Shown here: one piece after another, positions 1 through 6,855 of the stretch | Layout of the letters: the number at the start of each line of letters is the position of its first letter | Numbering within the stretch: the stretch's first letter is position 1 | Assembly (NCBI GenBank): GCA_026989995.1 | Contig: JALSIO010000699.1 | Location: 1 to 11,323, forward strand | DNA length: 11,323 nt | Reading direction: 5' to 3' | Origin: Myxococcales bacterium | GTDB taxonomy: Bacteria > Myxococcota_A > UBA9160 > JALSIO01 | The notes under the pieces: model-generated | What the model was told of the DNA's origin: nothing | Database searches by the model: none | What the model saw: only the letters and a program-made list of their open reading frames with translations | Translations under genes and position numbers: made by a program

Positions 1-2
1 GG

Positions 3-1334
3 GGCCCCGGCGCCGCAGGGGGTGACGAGAAGGCGCTCGCCCGCCGCGCGCGCCTCGTCGAAGTCGACAAGCGGCGCGTCTGGCATCCCTACACGCCGAT
101 GGACCGCTACCGGGAGGAGGTGGATCCCCTGGTGGTCGTCCGTGCCGAGGGCGTGCGCCTCTACGACCTCGACGGCCGGGTCTACCTCGACGGCAATGCC
201 TCCTGGTGGACGAGCACCCTGGGCCACGGGCACCCGCGGCTCGTGGAGGCGCTCCACCGGCAGTCGGAGCGGCTCTGCCACACGGCGCTCGCGGGGATCA
301 CCCACGAGCCCGCCGCCGAGCTCGCCGAGGAGCTCGTCGCGGTGGCGCCCGCGGGACTCGAGCACGTCTTCTACAGCGACAACGGATCCACGGCCGTGGA
401 GGTCGCCATGAAGATGTGCCTGCAGTACTGGGCGCAAAGCGGCCGTCCCGAGCGCCGGAGCTTCGTGGCCCTCGAGGACGCCTTCCACGGCGAGACCCTG
501 GGCGTGACAGCCCTCGGCGGCGTCGAGGTCTTCCGCCGTCCCTTCGCGGGCAGTCTCCTCGAAGCCGTGCACATCCCCTCGCCGGCGGCTGGCGACGAAG
601 CGCGATCGGTGGCCGCCCTCGAAAACGCCGTGCTCGGGGCACGGGAGCAGGTCGCGGGGGTGGTGCTCGAGCCGCTCGTGCAGGGTGCCGCGGGGATGCG
701 CATCTACGGCCCCTCCTTCCTCCGCGAGGCCCGGCGCATCTGCGACGAGGCCGACGTCTTCCTGGTCTTCGACGAGGTCTTCAGCGGCTACGGGCGGACG
801 GGAACCTTCTGGGCCTGCGAACAGGCGGGGGTGGCGCCGGACCTCCTTTGCACCGCCAAGGGGTTCTCGGGCGGGTTCTTTCCCATGGCGGCGACCCTCG
901 TCTCCCCGCGGATCTTCGAGGGCTTCCTGGGTGGCCCGGAGCGCGCCTTCTACTACGGGCACACCTTCTGTGGCAATCCCCTCGGCGCCGCCGTGGCGCG
1001 GGAGGTGCTCCGGATCTTCCGGGAGGAGCGGGTGATCGAGGGGATCCCGGAGCGTTCCTACCGGATCGAGGCGGCCTTCCGCGAGCTCGAGGCTCTGCCC
1101 GGGGTTGCGGAGTCGAGATGTCTCGGGATGATCGGCGCGCTCGATCTCGCAGGCGACTCGGGCTACCTCGCCCGCGCCGGCTGGGATGTCTTCGAGGAAG
1201 CCCGAAGGCGCGGCGCCTACCTGCGCCCGCTCGGAAACGTGGTCTACGTGACCCCGGCGCTCAACATTCCGCTCGACGATCTCGAGGAGCTGCTCCGGAT
1301 CGTCCGGGAGAGCGTCGCGGCGGTGGCCGGCTGA
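3..1334 (+). CDS. bioA: Adenosylmethionine-8-amino-7-oxononanoate aminotransferase (DAPA synthase), 5' partial
   Basis: BioA is a PLP-dependent class III aminotransferase. It converts 7-keto-8-aminopelargonate to 7,8-diaminopelargonate in cytosolic biotin synthesis, classically with SAM as amino donor. Visible landmarks are the N-terminal VWHPYTPM block (codons from about 78), the SAM-site Trp pair in NASWW, SDNGSTAVEVAMKM (phosphate binding), FDEVFSGYGRTG with the PLP-pyridine Asp, TAKGFSGG with the Schiff-base Lys at 858-860, and YLRPLGN with the substrate-carboxylate Arg. The open frame runs to the left window edge without an ATG, GTG or TTG before the ATG at 99. Starting at 99 would remove the conserved VWHPYTP block, so the true start lies upstream of the window. 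About 443 residues are visible, full family size. E. coli Tyr144/Asp147 (YHGDT) are Phe/Glu here (FHGET). Its 3' end overlaps the convergent SRPBCC gene by 74 bp. Confidence 0.93.
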   Translation, partial: GPGAAGGDEKALARRARLVEVDKRRVWHPYTPMDRYREEVDPLVVVRAEGVRLYDLDGRVYLDGNASWWTSTLGHGHPRLVEALHRQSERLCHTALAGITHEPAAELAEELVAVAPAGLEHVFYSDNGSTAVEVAMKMCLQYWAQSGRPERRSFVALEDAFHGETLGVTALGGVEVFRRPFAGSLLEAVHIPSPAAGDEARSVAALENAVLGAREQVAGVVLEPLVQGAAGMRIYGPSFLREARRICDEADVFLVFDEVFSGYGRTGTFWACEQAGVAPDLLCTAKGFSGGFFPMAATLVSPRIFEGFLGGPERAFYYGHTFCGNPLGAAVAREVLRIFREERVIEGIPERSYRIEAAFRELEALPGVAESRCLGMIGALDLAGDSGYLARAGWDVFEEARRRGAYLRPLGNVVYVTPALNIPLDDLEELLRIVRESVAAVAG

Positions 1335-1806
1335 GGCGCTGCCCGGCGCGTCGATCGGCCGCCTCGAGCGCCTCCTGCACGGCTTCGAGGACACCTCCGG
1401 CGAGGTCCGTGACGAGCTCTCGCACGAGGAAGCGGTCCATGAGCCCACCCACCACCGGTGCTCTATTGGGCGCGACCAGCTTCACGTGCAGGCGCGTGGC
1501 CGGATTCCGGCCCGGCTCGGGACTCAGGGTGAAGGTCTGCTCCAGGCGGAGCCCGCCGAGGGCGAGCGCCGCACGGAACTGCTCAGAGGGCGACACGACG
1601 AGCGGGGTCTCGCGGAGCTCAACGGGAATGCGGCCGAGCCGGCAGCGCCAGCGCACGGGGTGGCCCGGCGCGGGGTAGGGCCCCGAGTCGTCGAGGCTCA
1701 GGAAGGAGAGCGGCCCCCATCGGGTGCGGCGATCCGGGGCGGTGAGGGTGTCCCAGATCTCCTGGCGGCCCGAGCCGATCACGGTCGACATCGCGACGGT
1801 GATCAC
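1261..1806 (-). CDS. SRPBCC-fold (START/polyketide-cyclase-like) protein
   Basis: The 181-residue product has the features of the SRPBCC helix-grip fold. A first strand (residues 1-10) is followed by the GRQEIWDTLTAPDRRTRWGP segment typical of helices 1-2. Further strands carry the alternating pattern VRWRCRLGRIPVELRE and LRLEQTFTLSPEP, and a C-terminal amphipathic helix covers about residues 120-150 (LMDRFLVRELVTDLAGGVLEAVQEAL). Such proteins bind hydrophobic ligands in a cavity; no specific ligand can be named. I chose the GTG at 1806 because it keeps the whole first strand and has a GGAGG about 13 nt upstream. ATG 1791 is an alternative with no visible Shine-Dalgarno. The last 25 or so residues are basic, low-complexity and encoded antisense to the end of bioA, so they may be a non-functional tail. 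It lies 79 bp downstream of the CBS-GGDEF gene on the same strand. Confidence 0.72.
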   Translation of the reverse strand: MITVAMSTVIGSGRQEIWDTLTAPDRRTRWGPLSFLSLDDSGPYPAPGHPVRWRCRLGRIPVELRETPLVVSPSEQFRAALALGGLRLEQTFTLSPEPGRNPATRLHVKLVAPNRAPVVGGLMDRFLVRELVTDLAGGVLEAVQEALEAADRRAGQRLSRPPPRRSPGRSGAAPRDRRAEC

Positions 1807-1885
1807 GGCAGCGTGTTCGCCTCCGCCATCCGCGCAATGGTGCCGAAAGCGCGGCGTTTGGCAAGGATTCGGCCGTCTGGCGGTT

Positions 1886-2902
1886 TCAACGCGCCGCGTC
1901 GGGGCCCACCGCGGCGAGCGCGACGCGGTTCCGGCCCTCCTGCTTGGCCCGGTACAGCGCGTCGTCGGCCCGGCGCAGGACCTCCTGCCAGCAGCCCGGC
2001 CATCCGGGTCCGGGGGTCGCCACGCAGACCCCGACACTCACCGTCACAACGCCGAGGGGCGCGCCGGCGTGGGGCACCGACAGGGCCTCGACCTCACCGC
2101 GGGCCCGCTCGGCCACGGTTCGGGCGCCCTCGGGGTGGGTCTCGGGCAGGATTCCCAGGATCTCCTCGCCCCCGTAGCGGTAGAGCGTGTCGATGCGGCG
2201 GAGGGCCCGGGCGAGGGTCTCGGTGATCCGGCGGAGCACCTCGTCGGCGCGAAGGTGGCCGTAGTGGTCGTTGTAGGCCTTGAAATGGTCCACGTCGAAG
2301 AGCAGGGCGCCCCACGCGCGGCCGGCGCGCCGGGCCATCTCGTGGACCTGGGGCAGGTCGGCGCTCATGGCACGGCGATTGGCGATGCCGAGCAGGTGGT
2401 CGCGCAGCGACTCGTGCTGGAGGCGGAGGTTGGCGGCCACGAGCTCCCGGGTGCGGGCGGCGAGGTCCCGTTCGAGCAGGTCCCGTTCGAGCTCGAGCTG
2501 CACCGCCCGGTGGGCGAGCAGCCGTGGGCGCTCGACGAGGCCGAGGAAGTCGCCGTCGCCGTCCACCACCGCCAGAAAGGCCTCGCCGGTCGCGTCGAGG
2601 AGCTCGAGGGCGTCCTCGCAGGTGGCGCCCGCCGGGATCCGGGTGGGCGGGCGCGCCATCACCTCCCCCACGGTGGCCGGAAGCCGGCGGCCGGTGCGCA
2701 GGTACTCGTCGAGCAGCACGAGGAGGTCGCCGAAGCCGACGCTTCCCACCGGCCTGCCCTCCTCGAGCACCACCGCGAAGGCACAGCCGGTCGTCCGGAG
2801 CAGGGCCACGGCGTCGGCGAGCGGTTGCGACGCCGAGAGCGGACGCGGGTCCTTGGCGAGCAGTGCTTCGACGGGGGCGTTCCTGGCAGATCGGCGGGCC
2901 AC
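1886..2902 (-). CDS. CBS-pair/GGDEF diguanylate cyclase (soluble)
   Basis: This 338-residue protein should make cyclic di-GMP from two GTP. Two CBS motifs occupy about residues 12-65 and 76-130, a module that usually binds adenosyl nucleotides. A charged coiled-coil-like linker (about 134-165) leads into a GGDEF domain opening with LRDHLLGIANRRAM. That domain has the metal Asp203 in FDVDHFKAYND, the active-site variant GGEEI (244-248) and a product-inhibition I-site R235-x-x-D238 exactly five residues before it. It ends with DDALYRAKQEGRNRV. No membrane segment or signal peptide is seen, so it is cytosolic. The GTG start at 2902 is favoured because GAGGAG sits 8 nt upstream; the frame stays open far upstream but only antisense to fdhD. 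Catalytic and inhibitory residues are intact, so activity is likely; the ligand of the CBS pair is unknown. Confidence 0.9.
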   Translation of the reverse strand: MARRSARNAPVEALLAKDPRPLSASQPLADAVALLRTTGCAFAVVLEEGRPVGSVGFGDLLVLLDEYLRTGRRLPATVGEVMARPPTRIPAGATCEDALELLDATGEAFLAVVDGDGDFLGLVERPRLLAHRAVQLELERDLLERDLAARTRELVAANLRLQHESLRDHLLGIANRRAMSADLPQVHEMARRAGRAWGALLFDVDHFKAYNDHYGHLRADEVLRRITETLARALRRIDTLYRYGGEEILGILPETHPEGARTVAERARGEVEALSVPHAGAPLGVVTVSVGVCVATPGPGWPGCWQEVLRRADDALYRAKQEGRNRVALAAVGPDAAR

Positions 2903-3037
2903 GGGGGGTGCTCCTCGTTTCTCCTTCGGCCTGCGGGGCACCTCCGTTGAGGGGCCCCGGTGGGAAGCACACCCGGGAGAAGGCCCGAGAGGTACCCCTG
3001 CGTTGTCCCGAGGCAGTCCCTGGGCGATCCTCCGGGC

Positions 3038-3943
3038 ATGGCACGCGCGCCCGCCGACGGATCCCCGAGCCGGTCGCCGTGGCCCGACGAGGAGCCGACG
3101 GCATCCGTGGAACTCCGCCGCTTCGGTGCCGGCCCGGGCCCCGGCCGGCGCTTCCGAGACCGGGTGGCCGTGGAGGAACCCCTCGAGATCCGCCTCGGCG
3201 ATGCGCCGCTCGCCGTCGTGATGCGGACTCCCGGACACGACGCGGAACTCGCCCGAGGCCTGCTCCTCGCCGAGGGCGTGATCCGGGGGGAGGAGGATCT
3301 CTTCGCCGTGCGCCCCTGCACCCTCGCCGGTCCGGACGGCGAGCCCGCGGGCGTGGTGCGGGTGCAGGTGCGTGCCGGCTGCCTGCCCGACCCGGCCCGG
3401 CTCCGCCGAAACCTCTTCGCGAGCAGCTCCTGCGGGGTGTGCGGCAAGGAGACCCTCGAAAACCTGACGGAGCGATTCGCGCCCCTCGCCGACGAGTGGG
3501 GTCCTCGCGTCACCGCGGATCTGCTGCGGAGCCTCCCGGCTCGCCTCGAGGCAGCGCAGCCGGTCTTCGCCTCGACCGGGGGATTGCACGCGGCAGCCAT
3601 CTTCGACGCCGGGGGGCGGCTGCGCGTGGTGCGCGAGGACGTCGGTCGACACAACGCCGTCGACAAGGTCCTCGGTCACAGCCTGGCCGCCCGGGAGCTT
3701 CCCCTGGGTGGCGACCTGCTGCTGGTCTCCGGGCGGATCTCCTTCGAGATCGTGCAGAAGGGCCTCGCCGCGGGGGTGGCGCTGGTGGCGGGCCTCTCGG
3801 CTCCGACCTCGCTCGCCGTGGGCCTCGCCGAGCGTTTCGGAATGACCCTGGTGGGCTTCCTCCGCGAGGGCGGTTTCAACGTCTACGGTCGCCCCCACCG
3901 CGTGCGCGGACGGATCGGTCCGGCCTCCGGAGCGGGGTCGTGA
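3038..3943 (+). CDS. fdhD: Formate dehydrogenase accessory sulfurtransferase FdhD
   Basis: FdhD carries sulfur from a cysteine desulfurase to the molybdenum bis-MGD cofactor, which formate dehydrogenases of this superfamily need for activity. The 301-residue product shows the family blocks in order: VAVEEPLEIRLGD (43-55), MRTPGHDAELARGLLLAEG (62-80), the catalytic CxxC in SSSCGVCGKETLE (Cys132 and Cys135), STGGLHAAAIFD (179-190), REDVGRHNAVDKV (199-211) and SGRISFEIVQK (231-241). ATG 3038 is chosen over an in-frame ATG at 2960 because family homology begins near residue 22; neither start has a convincing Shine-Dalgarno. The 135-bp region shared with the divergent GGDEF gene shows no clear promoter to me. 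The next gene, its probable client enzyme, starts 17 bp after the stop. Confidence 0.93.
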   Translation: MARAPADGSPSRSPWPDEEPTASVELRRFGAGPGPGRRFRDRVAVEEPLEIRLGDAPLAVVMRTPGHDAELARGLLLAEGVIRGEEDLFAVRPCTLAGPDGEPAGVVRVQVRAGCLPDPARLRRNLFASSSCGVCGKETLENLTERFAPLADEWGPRVTADLLRSLPARLEAAQPVFASTGGLHAAAIFDAGGRLRVVREDVGRHNAVDKVLGHSLAARELPLGGDLLLVSGRISFEIVQKGLAAGVALVAGLSAPTSLAVGLAERFGMTLVGFLREGGFNVYGRPHRVRGRIGPASGAGS

Positions 3944-3959
3944 GGCCTCCCTGGGGGCG

Positions 3960-6212
3960 GTGGTGAGCGGCGGCGAGCCGCCGGCGGGCGGCCCCCGCGC
4001 CGTCCGCGAGACCGCGCGCCACCTTCTGCGCGGGCCGGGCGTGCTTCGCGGCGCCTCCGCGCTCCGGCGCATGAATCGCGAGGGCGGCTTCGACTGTCCG
4101 GGCTGTGCCTGGCCGGCCGATCCCCATGCCGGACTCCTCGACTTCTGCGAGAACGGGGCCAAGGCCCTGGCCCACGAGGCCACGCGCCGCCGGGCGGACC
4201 CCGATTTCTTCGCGCGCCATCCGGTGGCCGCGCTGCGGGAGCGCGCCGACGCCTGGCTCGAGGCACGGGGGCGGATCACCCATCCGATGCGCCGGAGGCC
4301 GGGGGCGAGCCATTTCGAGCCGGTCTCCTGGGATCTCGCCTTCGAGCGGATCGGGCATCACCTCGGCCGCCTCGAGTCGCCCGACCAGGTCGTCTTCTAC
4401 ACCTCCGGTCGCACCTCGAACGAGGCGGCCTTTCTCTACCAGCTTTTCGCCCGGCGCCTCGGCACCAACAACCTGCCCGACTGCTCGAACCTCTGTCACG
4501 AGTCGAGCGGGCGGGCGCTTCTCGAGACCCTCGGCTCCGGCAAGGGCACCGTCTCGCTCCAGGATTTCGACCGGGCCGATGCCATCTTCGTGATCGGCCA
4601 GAACCCGGGCTCCAATCATCCCCGCATGCTGTCCGCCCTCGCGCGGGCACGCCGCCGCGGGGCGCGGATCGTCAGCATCAACCCGCTTCGGGAGCGGGGC
4701 CTCGTGGCCTTCGCCCACCCGCAGGAGCCCGCCGGGCTCCTCGGCGTGGGCACGCCCCTCGCCGAGCTCTTCTGCCGGGTGCGGGTGGGGGGCGACATCG
4801 CGCTGCTCGCGGCGATCATGCGGGAGCTTCTCGACCGCGAGCAGCGGGAGCCCGGGAAGGTGCTCGACCGCGGCTTCATCGCGGAGCACACCGAGGGCTT
4901 CGAGGCCTTCGAGGCGCAGCTCCTGGGACTCGATCGCGAACGCCTCCGCCTGCTCGCAGGAGTGCCGGAAGAGGAGATCCGCCGGGCGGCGGAGATCTAC
5001 GCCGGCGCGGGTCGCACCATCGTGTGCTGGGCCATGGGCATCACGCAGCACGAGCACGGCGTGGACAACGTGCGGCAGATCGTGAACCTGCTGCTTCTGC
5101 GCGGAAACGTGGGGGTACCGGGTGCGGGTGCGCTCCCGGTGCGGGGCCACAGCAACGTCCAGGGCGATCGCACGATGGGGATCGTTCCCGATCCGAGCCA
5201 CGCCTTGCTCGACGCCCTCGCCCGGGAGTTCGCGTTCGAGCCGCCGCGAAGGCCGGGACTCGACAGCGTCGGTGCCCTCGAGGCCCTCGATGCCGGTCGG
5301 ATCCGGGTCTTCGTGGGACTCGGCGGAAACTTCGCCGTGGCCAACGCCGACAGCGAGCGCGCGCAGGCGGCGCTCGGCCGGGCTGCGCTCGGGGTGCACG
5401 TGGCCACGACCCTGAACCGGACCCACCTCGCGGCGAGCGGGGAGGCGATCCTGCTTCCCTGCCTCGCCCGAAGCGAACGCCTTCCGGGCGGCGAGTCCGC
5501 CTTCGTGACCGTCGAGGACTCCATGGCGGTGGTCACCCGATCCGTGGGGAGGCTTCCGCCCGCATCGCCCCACCTCCTGAGCGAGATGGCCATCGTCGCC
5601 GGCATGGCCCGGGCGGCACGCCCCTCCGATCCCCTCGACTGGGAGGCGCTCGCCGCCGACCCCGACCGGGTGCGGGAGCACATCGCCCGGGTCATCCCGG
5701 GCTTCCACGACATGAACCGAAGGGTCCGGGAGCCGGGCGGCTTCGTCCTGCCCCGGAGCGGCTTCGGCGGGCGCCACTTCGGCACGCCGGGAGGGCGCGC
5801 CCGCTTCACGCCGATCTCGCCGCCGGAGCCCTCGCTCGCGCCCGGTGAGCTGCTCCTCACCACGGTGCGCAGCCACGACCAGTTCAACACCACGGTCTAC
5901 GGCGAGGACGACCGCTACCGGGGGATTCGCGGCGGCCGGCGCGTGGTGATGCTCCACCCCGACGATCTCGCCCGCCTCGGCCTCGCCGATGGATGCGCCG
6001 TGCGACTCTCGAGCCGTCTCGGGGACCGGGTGCGCACGCTCGAGGGATTCCGCGCGGTGGCCTACGACGTTCCCCGAGGCTGCGCGGTCACCTACTTCCC
6101 GGAAGCCAATCCGCTGGTCTTCGCCGAGCGCCGGGATCCCCGGAGCCGCACGCCGGCGTTCAAGTCCATTCCGGTCCGGATCGAGCCGGCCTCCGATGCG
6201 CCGTCCGGGTGA
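3960..6212 (+). CDS. Molybdopterin oxidoreductase alpha subunit, FdhA/YdeP-like
   Basis: This 750-residue protein matches the single-subunit 'formate dehydrogenase alpha-like' group that includes E. coli YdeP (about 759 residues). The N-terminus has a three-cysteine pattern, GFDCPGCAW...DFCENGAK (Cys46, Cys49, Cys63). It precedes SWDLAFERIGHHL and a Mo-site segment NLPDCSNLCHESSG, in which Cys179-His180 aligns with the Cys/Sec-His pair of formate dehydrogenases. The C-terminal molybdopterin-dinucleotide domain (about residue 629 on) carries VRSHDQFNTTVYGEDDRYRG, YFPEANPL and TPAFKSIP, which are typical of the group. No Tat signal is seen, so it should be cytoplasmic. The frame opens with two GTG codons (3960, 3963) behind a G-rich stretch; the exact start is uncertain. 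Placement 17 bp after fdhD indicates an operon and FdhD-dependent activation. True substrate and electron partner are unknown: no Fe-S, NADH or cytochrome partner gene is adjacent. Confidence 0.9.
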   Translation: MVSGGEPPAGGPRAVRETARHLLRGPGVLRGASALRRMNREGGFDCPGCAWPADPHAGLLDFCENGAKALAHEATRRRADPDFFARHPVAALRERADAWLEARGRITHPMRRRPGASHFEPVSWDLAFERIGHHLGRLESPDQVVFYTSGRTSNEAAFLYQLFARRLGTNNLPDCSNLCHESSGRALLETLGSGKGTVSLQDFDRADAIFVIGQNPGSNHPRMLSALARARRRGARIVSINPLRERGLVAFAHPQEPAGLLGVGTPLAELFCRVRVGGDIALLAAIMRELLDREQREPGKVLDRGFIAEHTEGFEAFEAQLLGLDRERLRLLAGVPEEEIRRAAEIYAGAGRTIVCWAMGITQHEHGVDNVRQIVNLLLLRGNVGVPGAGALPVRGHSNVQGDRTMGIVPDPSHALLDALAREFAFEPPRRPGLDSVGALEALDAGRIRVFVGLGGNFAVANADSERAQAALGRAALGVHVATTLNRTHLAASGEAILLPCLARSERLPGGESAFVTVEDSMAVVTRSVGRLPPASPHLLSEMAIVAGMARAARPSDPLDWEALAADPDRVREHIARVIPGFHDMNRRVREPGGFVLPRSGFGGRHFGTPGGRARFTPISPPEPSLAPGELLLTTVRSHDQFNTTVYGEDDRYRGIRGGRRVVMLHPDDLARLGLADGCAVRLSSRLGDRVRTLEGFRAVAYDVPRGCAVTYFPEANPLVFAERRDPRSRTPAFKSIPVRIEPASDAPSG

Positions 6213-6222
6213 GGGAGGTGCG

Positions 6223-6259
6223 GAATTCGGGCGGAAGGGAGCCTCTCGCCGCTGAATTC
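6223..6259. other. Imperfect inverted repeat between fdh-like gene and histone promoter
   Basis: Two GAATTC sequences (6223-6228 and 6254-6259) bracket GGGCGG and CCGCT, giving arms that match at about ten positions with a 14-nt loop. The right arm ends 3 bp before the -35 hexamer of the histone promoter. It could be an operator or activator site, or a hairpin at the end of the upstream transcript. No T-tract follows, which argues against a classical intrinsic terminator. Confidence 0.35.
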
Positions 6260-6262
6260 GCT

Positions 6263-6290
6263 TTGACAGGGAGGCCGGAACCCGTATGAT
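6263..6290 (+). promoter_or_regulatory. Sigma70-type promoter for the histone-like gene
   Basis: A perfect -35 hexamer TTGACA (6263-6268) is followed after 16 bp by TATGAT (6285-6290), one mismatch from the -10 consensus. This is the only strong sigma70-like promoter I could find in the window, and it stands out in sequence this GC-rich. Transcription would start near 6297, leaving a leader of about 160 nt before the ATG at 6457. Confidence 0.72.
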
Positions 6291-6296
6291 CCGCCA

Positions 6297-6456
6297 CCAC
6301 GGGACGCCGCTACCGGCGGTGTCCGGGCCTGCCGCCCGGGGGGGGTGGCTCGCTCCGCGGCGGCGACCGACCCGCGCCGCGGGCGGAAGAGCAAGACGCG
6401 AGTCCCGGACCCCGCGGCCGGAATGCCGCGGCGGGGCTCCGACTGGAGGGGAGAGC
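6297..6456 (+). promoter_or_regulatory. Structured 5' leader of the histone-like mRNA
   Basis: About 160 nt separate the predicted start of transcription from the ATG. They contain three visible hairpins: CCGGGC/GCCCGG (6323-6328 with 6334-6339, 5-nt loop), CCGCGGCG/CGCCGCGG (6355-6362 with 6375-6382, 12-nt loop), and GGACCCCGCGGC pairing with the stretch 6425-6440, with a bulge (6407-6440). The third ends only 4 nt before the Shine-Dalgarno GGAGGGGAG (6445-6453). The layout would suit translational control, but I recognise no known riboswitch. In DNA of this GC content some hairpins are expected by chance. Confidence 0.4.
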
Positions 6457-6678
6457 ATGGCTGCTCGAAAGAAGAAGAAGGCGGCGCGGCGCGCGGCGAA
6501 GCGCGGTCCGGCGGAGCTGATCATTTCGAAGGCCCGCACGAAGGCGACGGTGCGGAAGTGCAACGTGGGCTCCGAGTTCTACCAGGCCCTCGACGCCAAG
6601 GTGCGCGAGCTGATCAAGGCCGCGGAGGAGCGGGCGCTTGGCAACAAGCGCAAGACGCTCAAGGCGGTGGACCTCTAG
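6457..6678 (+). CDS. Bacterial histone-fold protein with basic N-terminal tail
   Basis: The 73-residue product looks like a single-fold bacterial histone, the group that includes Bdellovibrio bacteriovorus Bd0055. Residues 1-18 form a tail with nine Lys/Arg (MAARKKKKAARRAAKRGP). Residues 19-32 (AELIISKARTKATV) fit helix 1, 38-62 (from VGSEFYQALDAKVREL to ALG) the long helix 2, and 67-73 a short helix 3. The loop-2 signature R65-K66-T67 followed by D72 has the same seven-residue R-to-D spacing as archaeal histones (GRKTIKAEDI). Helix 3 stops at the Asp-Leu, so the extension archaeal histones use to join dimers is missing. Expected role: a dimeric, nucleoid-associated DNA-binding protein. The ATG at 6457 is supported by GGAGG 7 nt upstream; the in-frame ATG at 6286 lies inside the -10 box. 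It is probably monocistronic. The assignment rests on recognised pattern, not on a search. Confidence 0.8.
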   Translation: MAARKKKKAARRAAKRGPAELIISKARTKATVRKCNVGSEFYQALDAKVRELIKAAEERALGNKRKTLKAVDL

Positions 6679-6694
6679 GTCCGCTCACCCGCCA

Positions 6695-6722
6695 GCGGGG
6701 GGCGCCACGGCGCGCCCCCCGC
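6695..6722 (+). terminator. Strong GC hairpin after the histone-like gene
   Basis: An 11-bp perfect stem (GCGGGGGGCGC, 6695-6705, with GCGCCCCCCGC, 6712-6722) and a 6-nt loop begins 17 nt after the stop codon. It is the natural candidate for the transcript end, but no U-tract follows. A second perfect 7-bp hairpin (CCGCCGG 6719-6725 with CCGGCGG 6731-6737) shares four bases with the first, so the two cannot form fully together. Confidence 0.5.
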
Positions 6723-6855
6723 CGGCGCCTCCGGCGGAAGCGCCCGCCCGGTTCCGTCCCATCCCATTCGGTCCCACCCGGTTGCGCCCGCCCGCGCGCG
6801 GCAGGCCGCGGTTCGCGGATGCGCCGGCTGCGGCGCTCCCGGGGGGTGCCCGCGC

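Noticed and set aside
2903..4279. Upstream extension of the GGDEF reading frame to 4279
   Set aside because: The extra sequence lies antisense to fdhD and the molybdoenzyme, shows no domain, and a good Shine-Dalgarno supports the GTG at 2902.
6286..6456. N-terminal extension of the histone-like gene from an ATG at 6286
   Set aside because: That ATG is part of the -10 promoter box and the extra residues are low-complexity. The ATG at 6457 has a strong Shine-Dalgarno and begins a compact histone-like product.
3876..6563. An 895-codon open frame on the minus strand across the molybdoenzyme gene
   Set aside because: It is antisense to a strongly recognised gene, has no domain I recognise and a composition typical of shadow frames in GC-rich DNA. 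The long frame follows from scarce stop codons.
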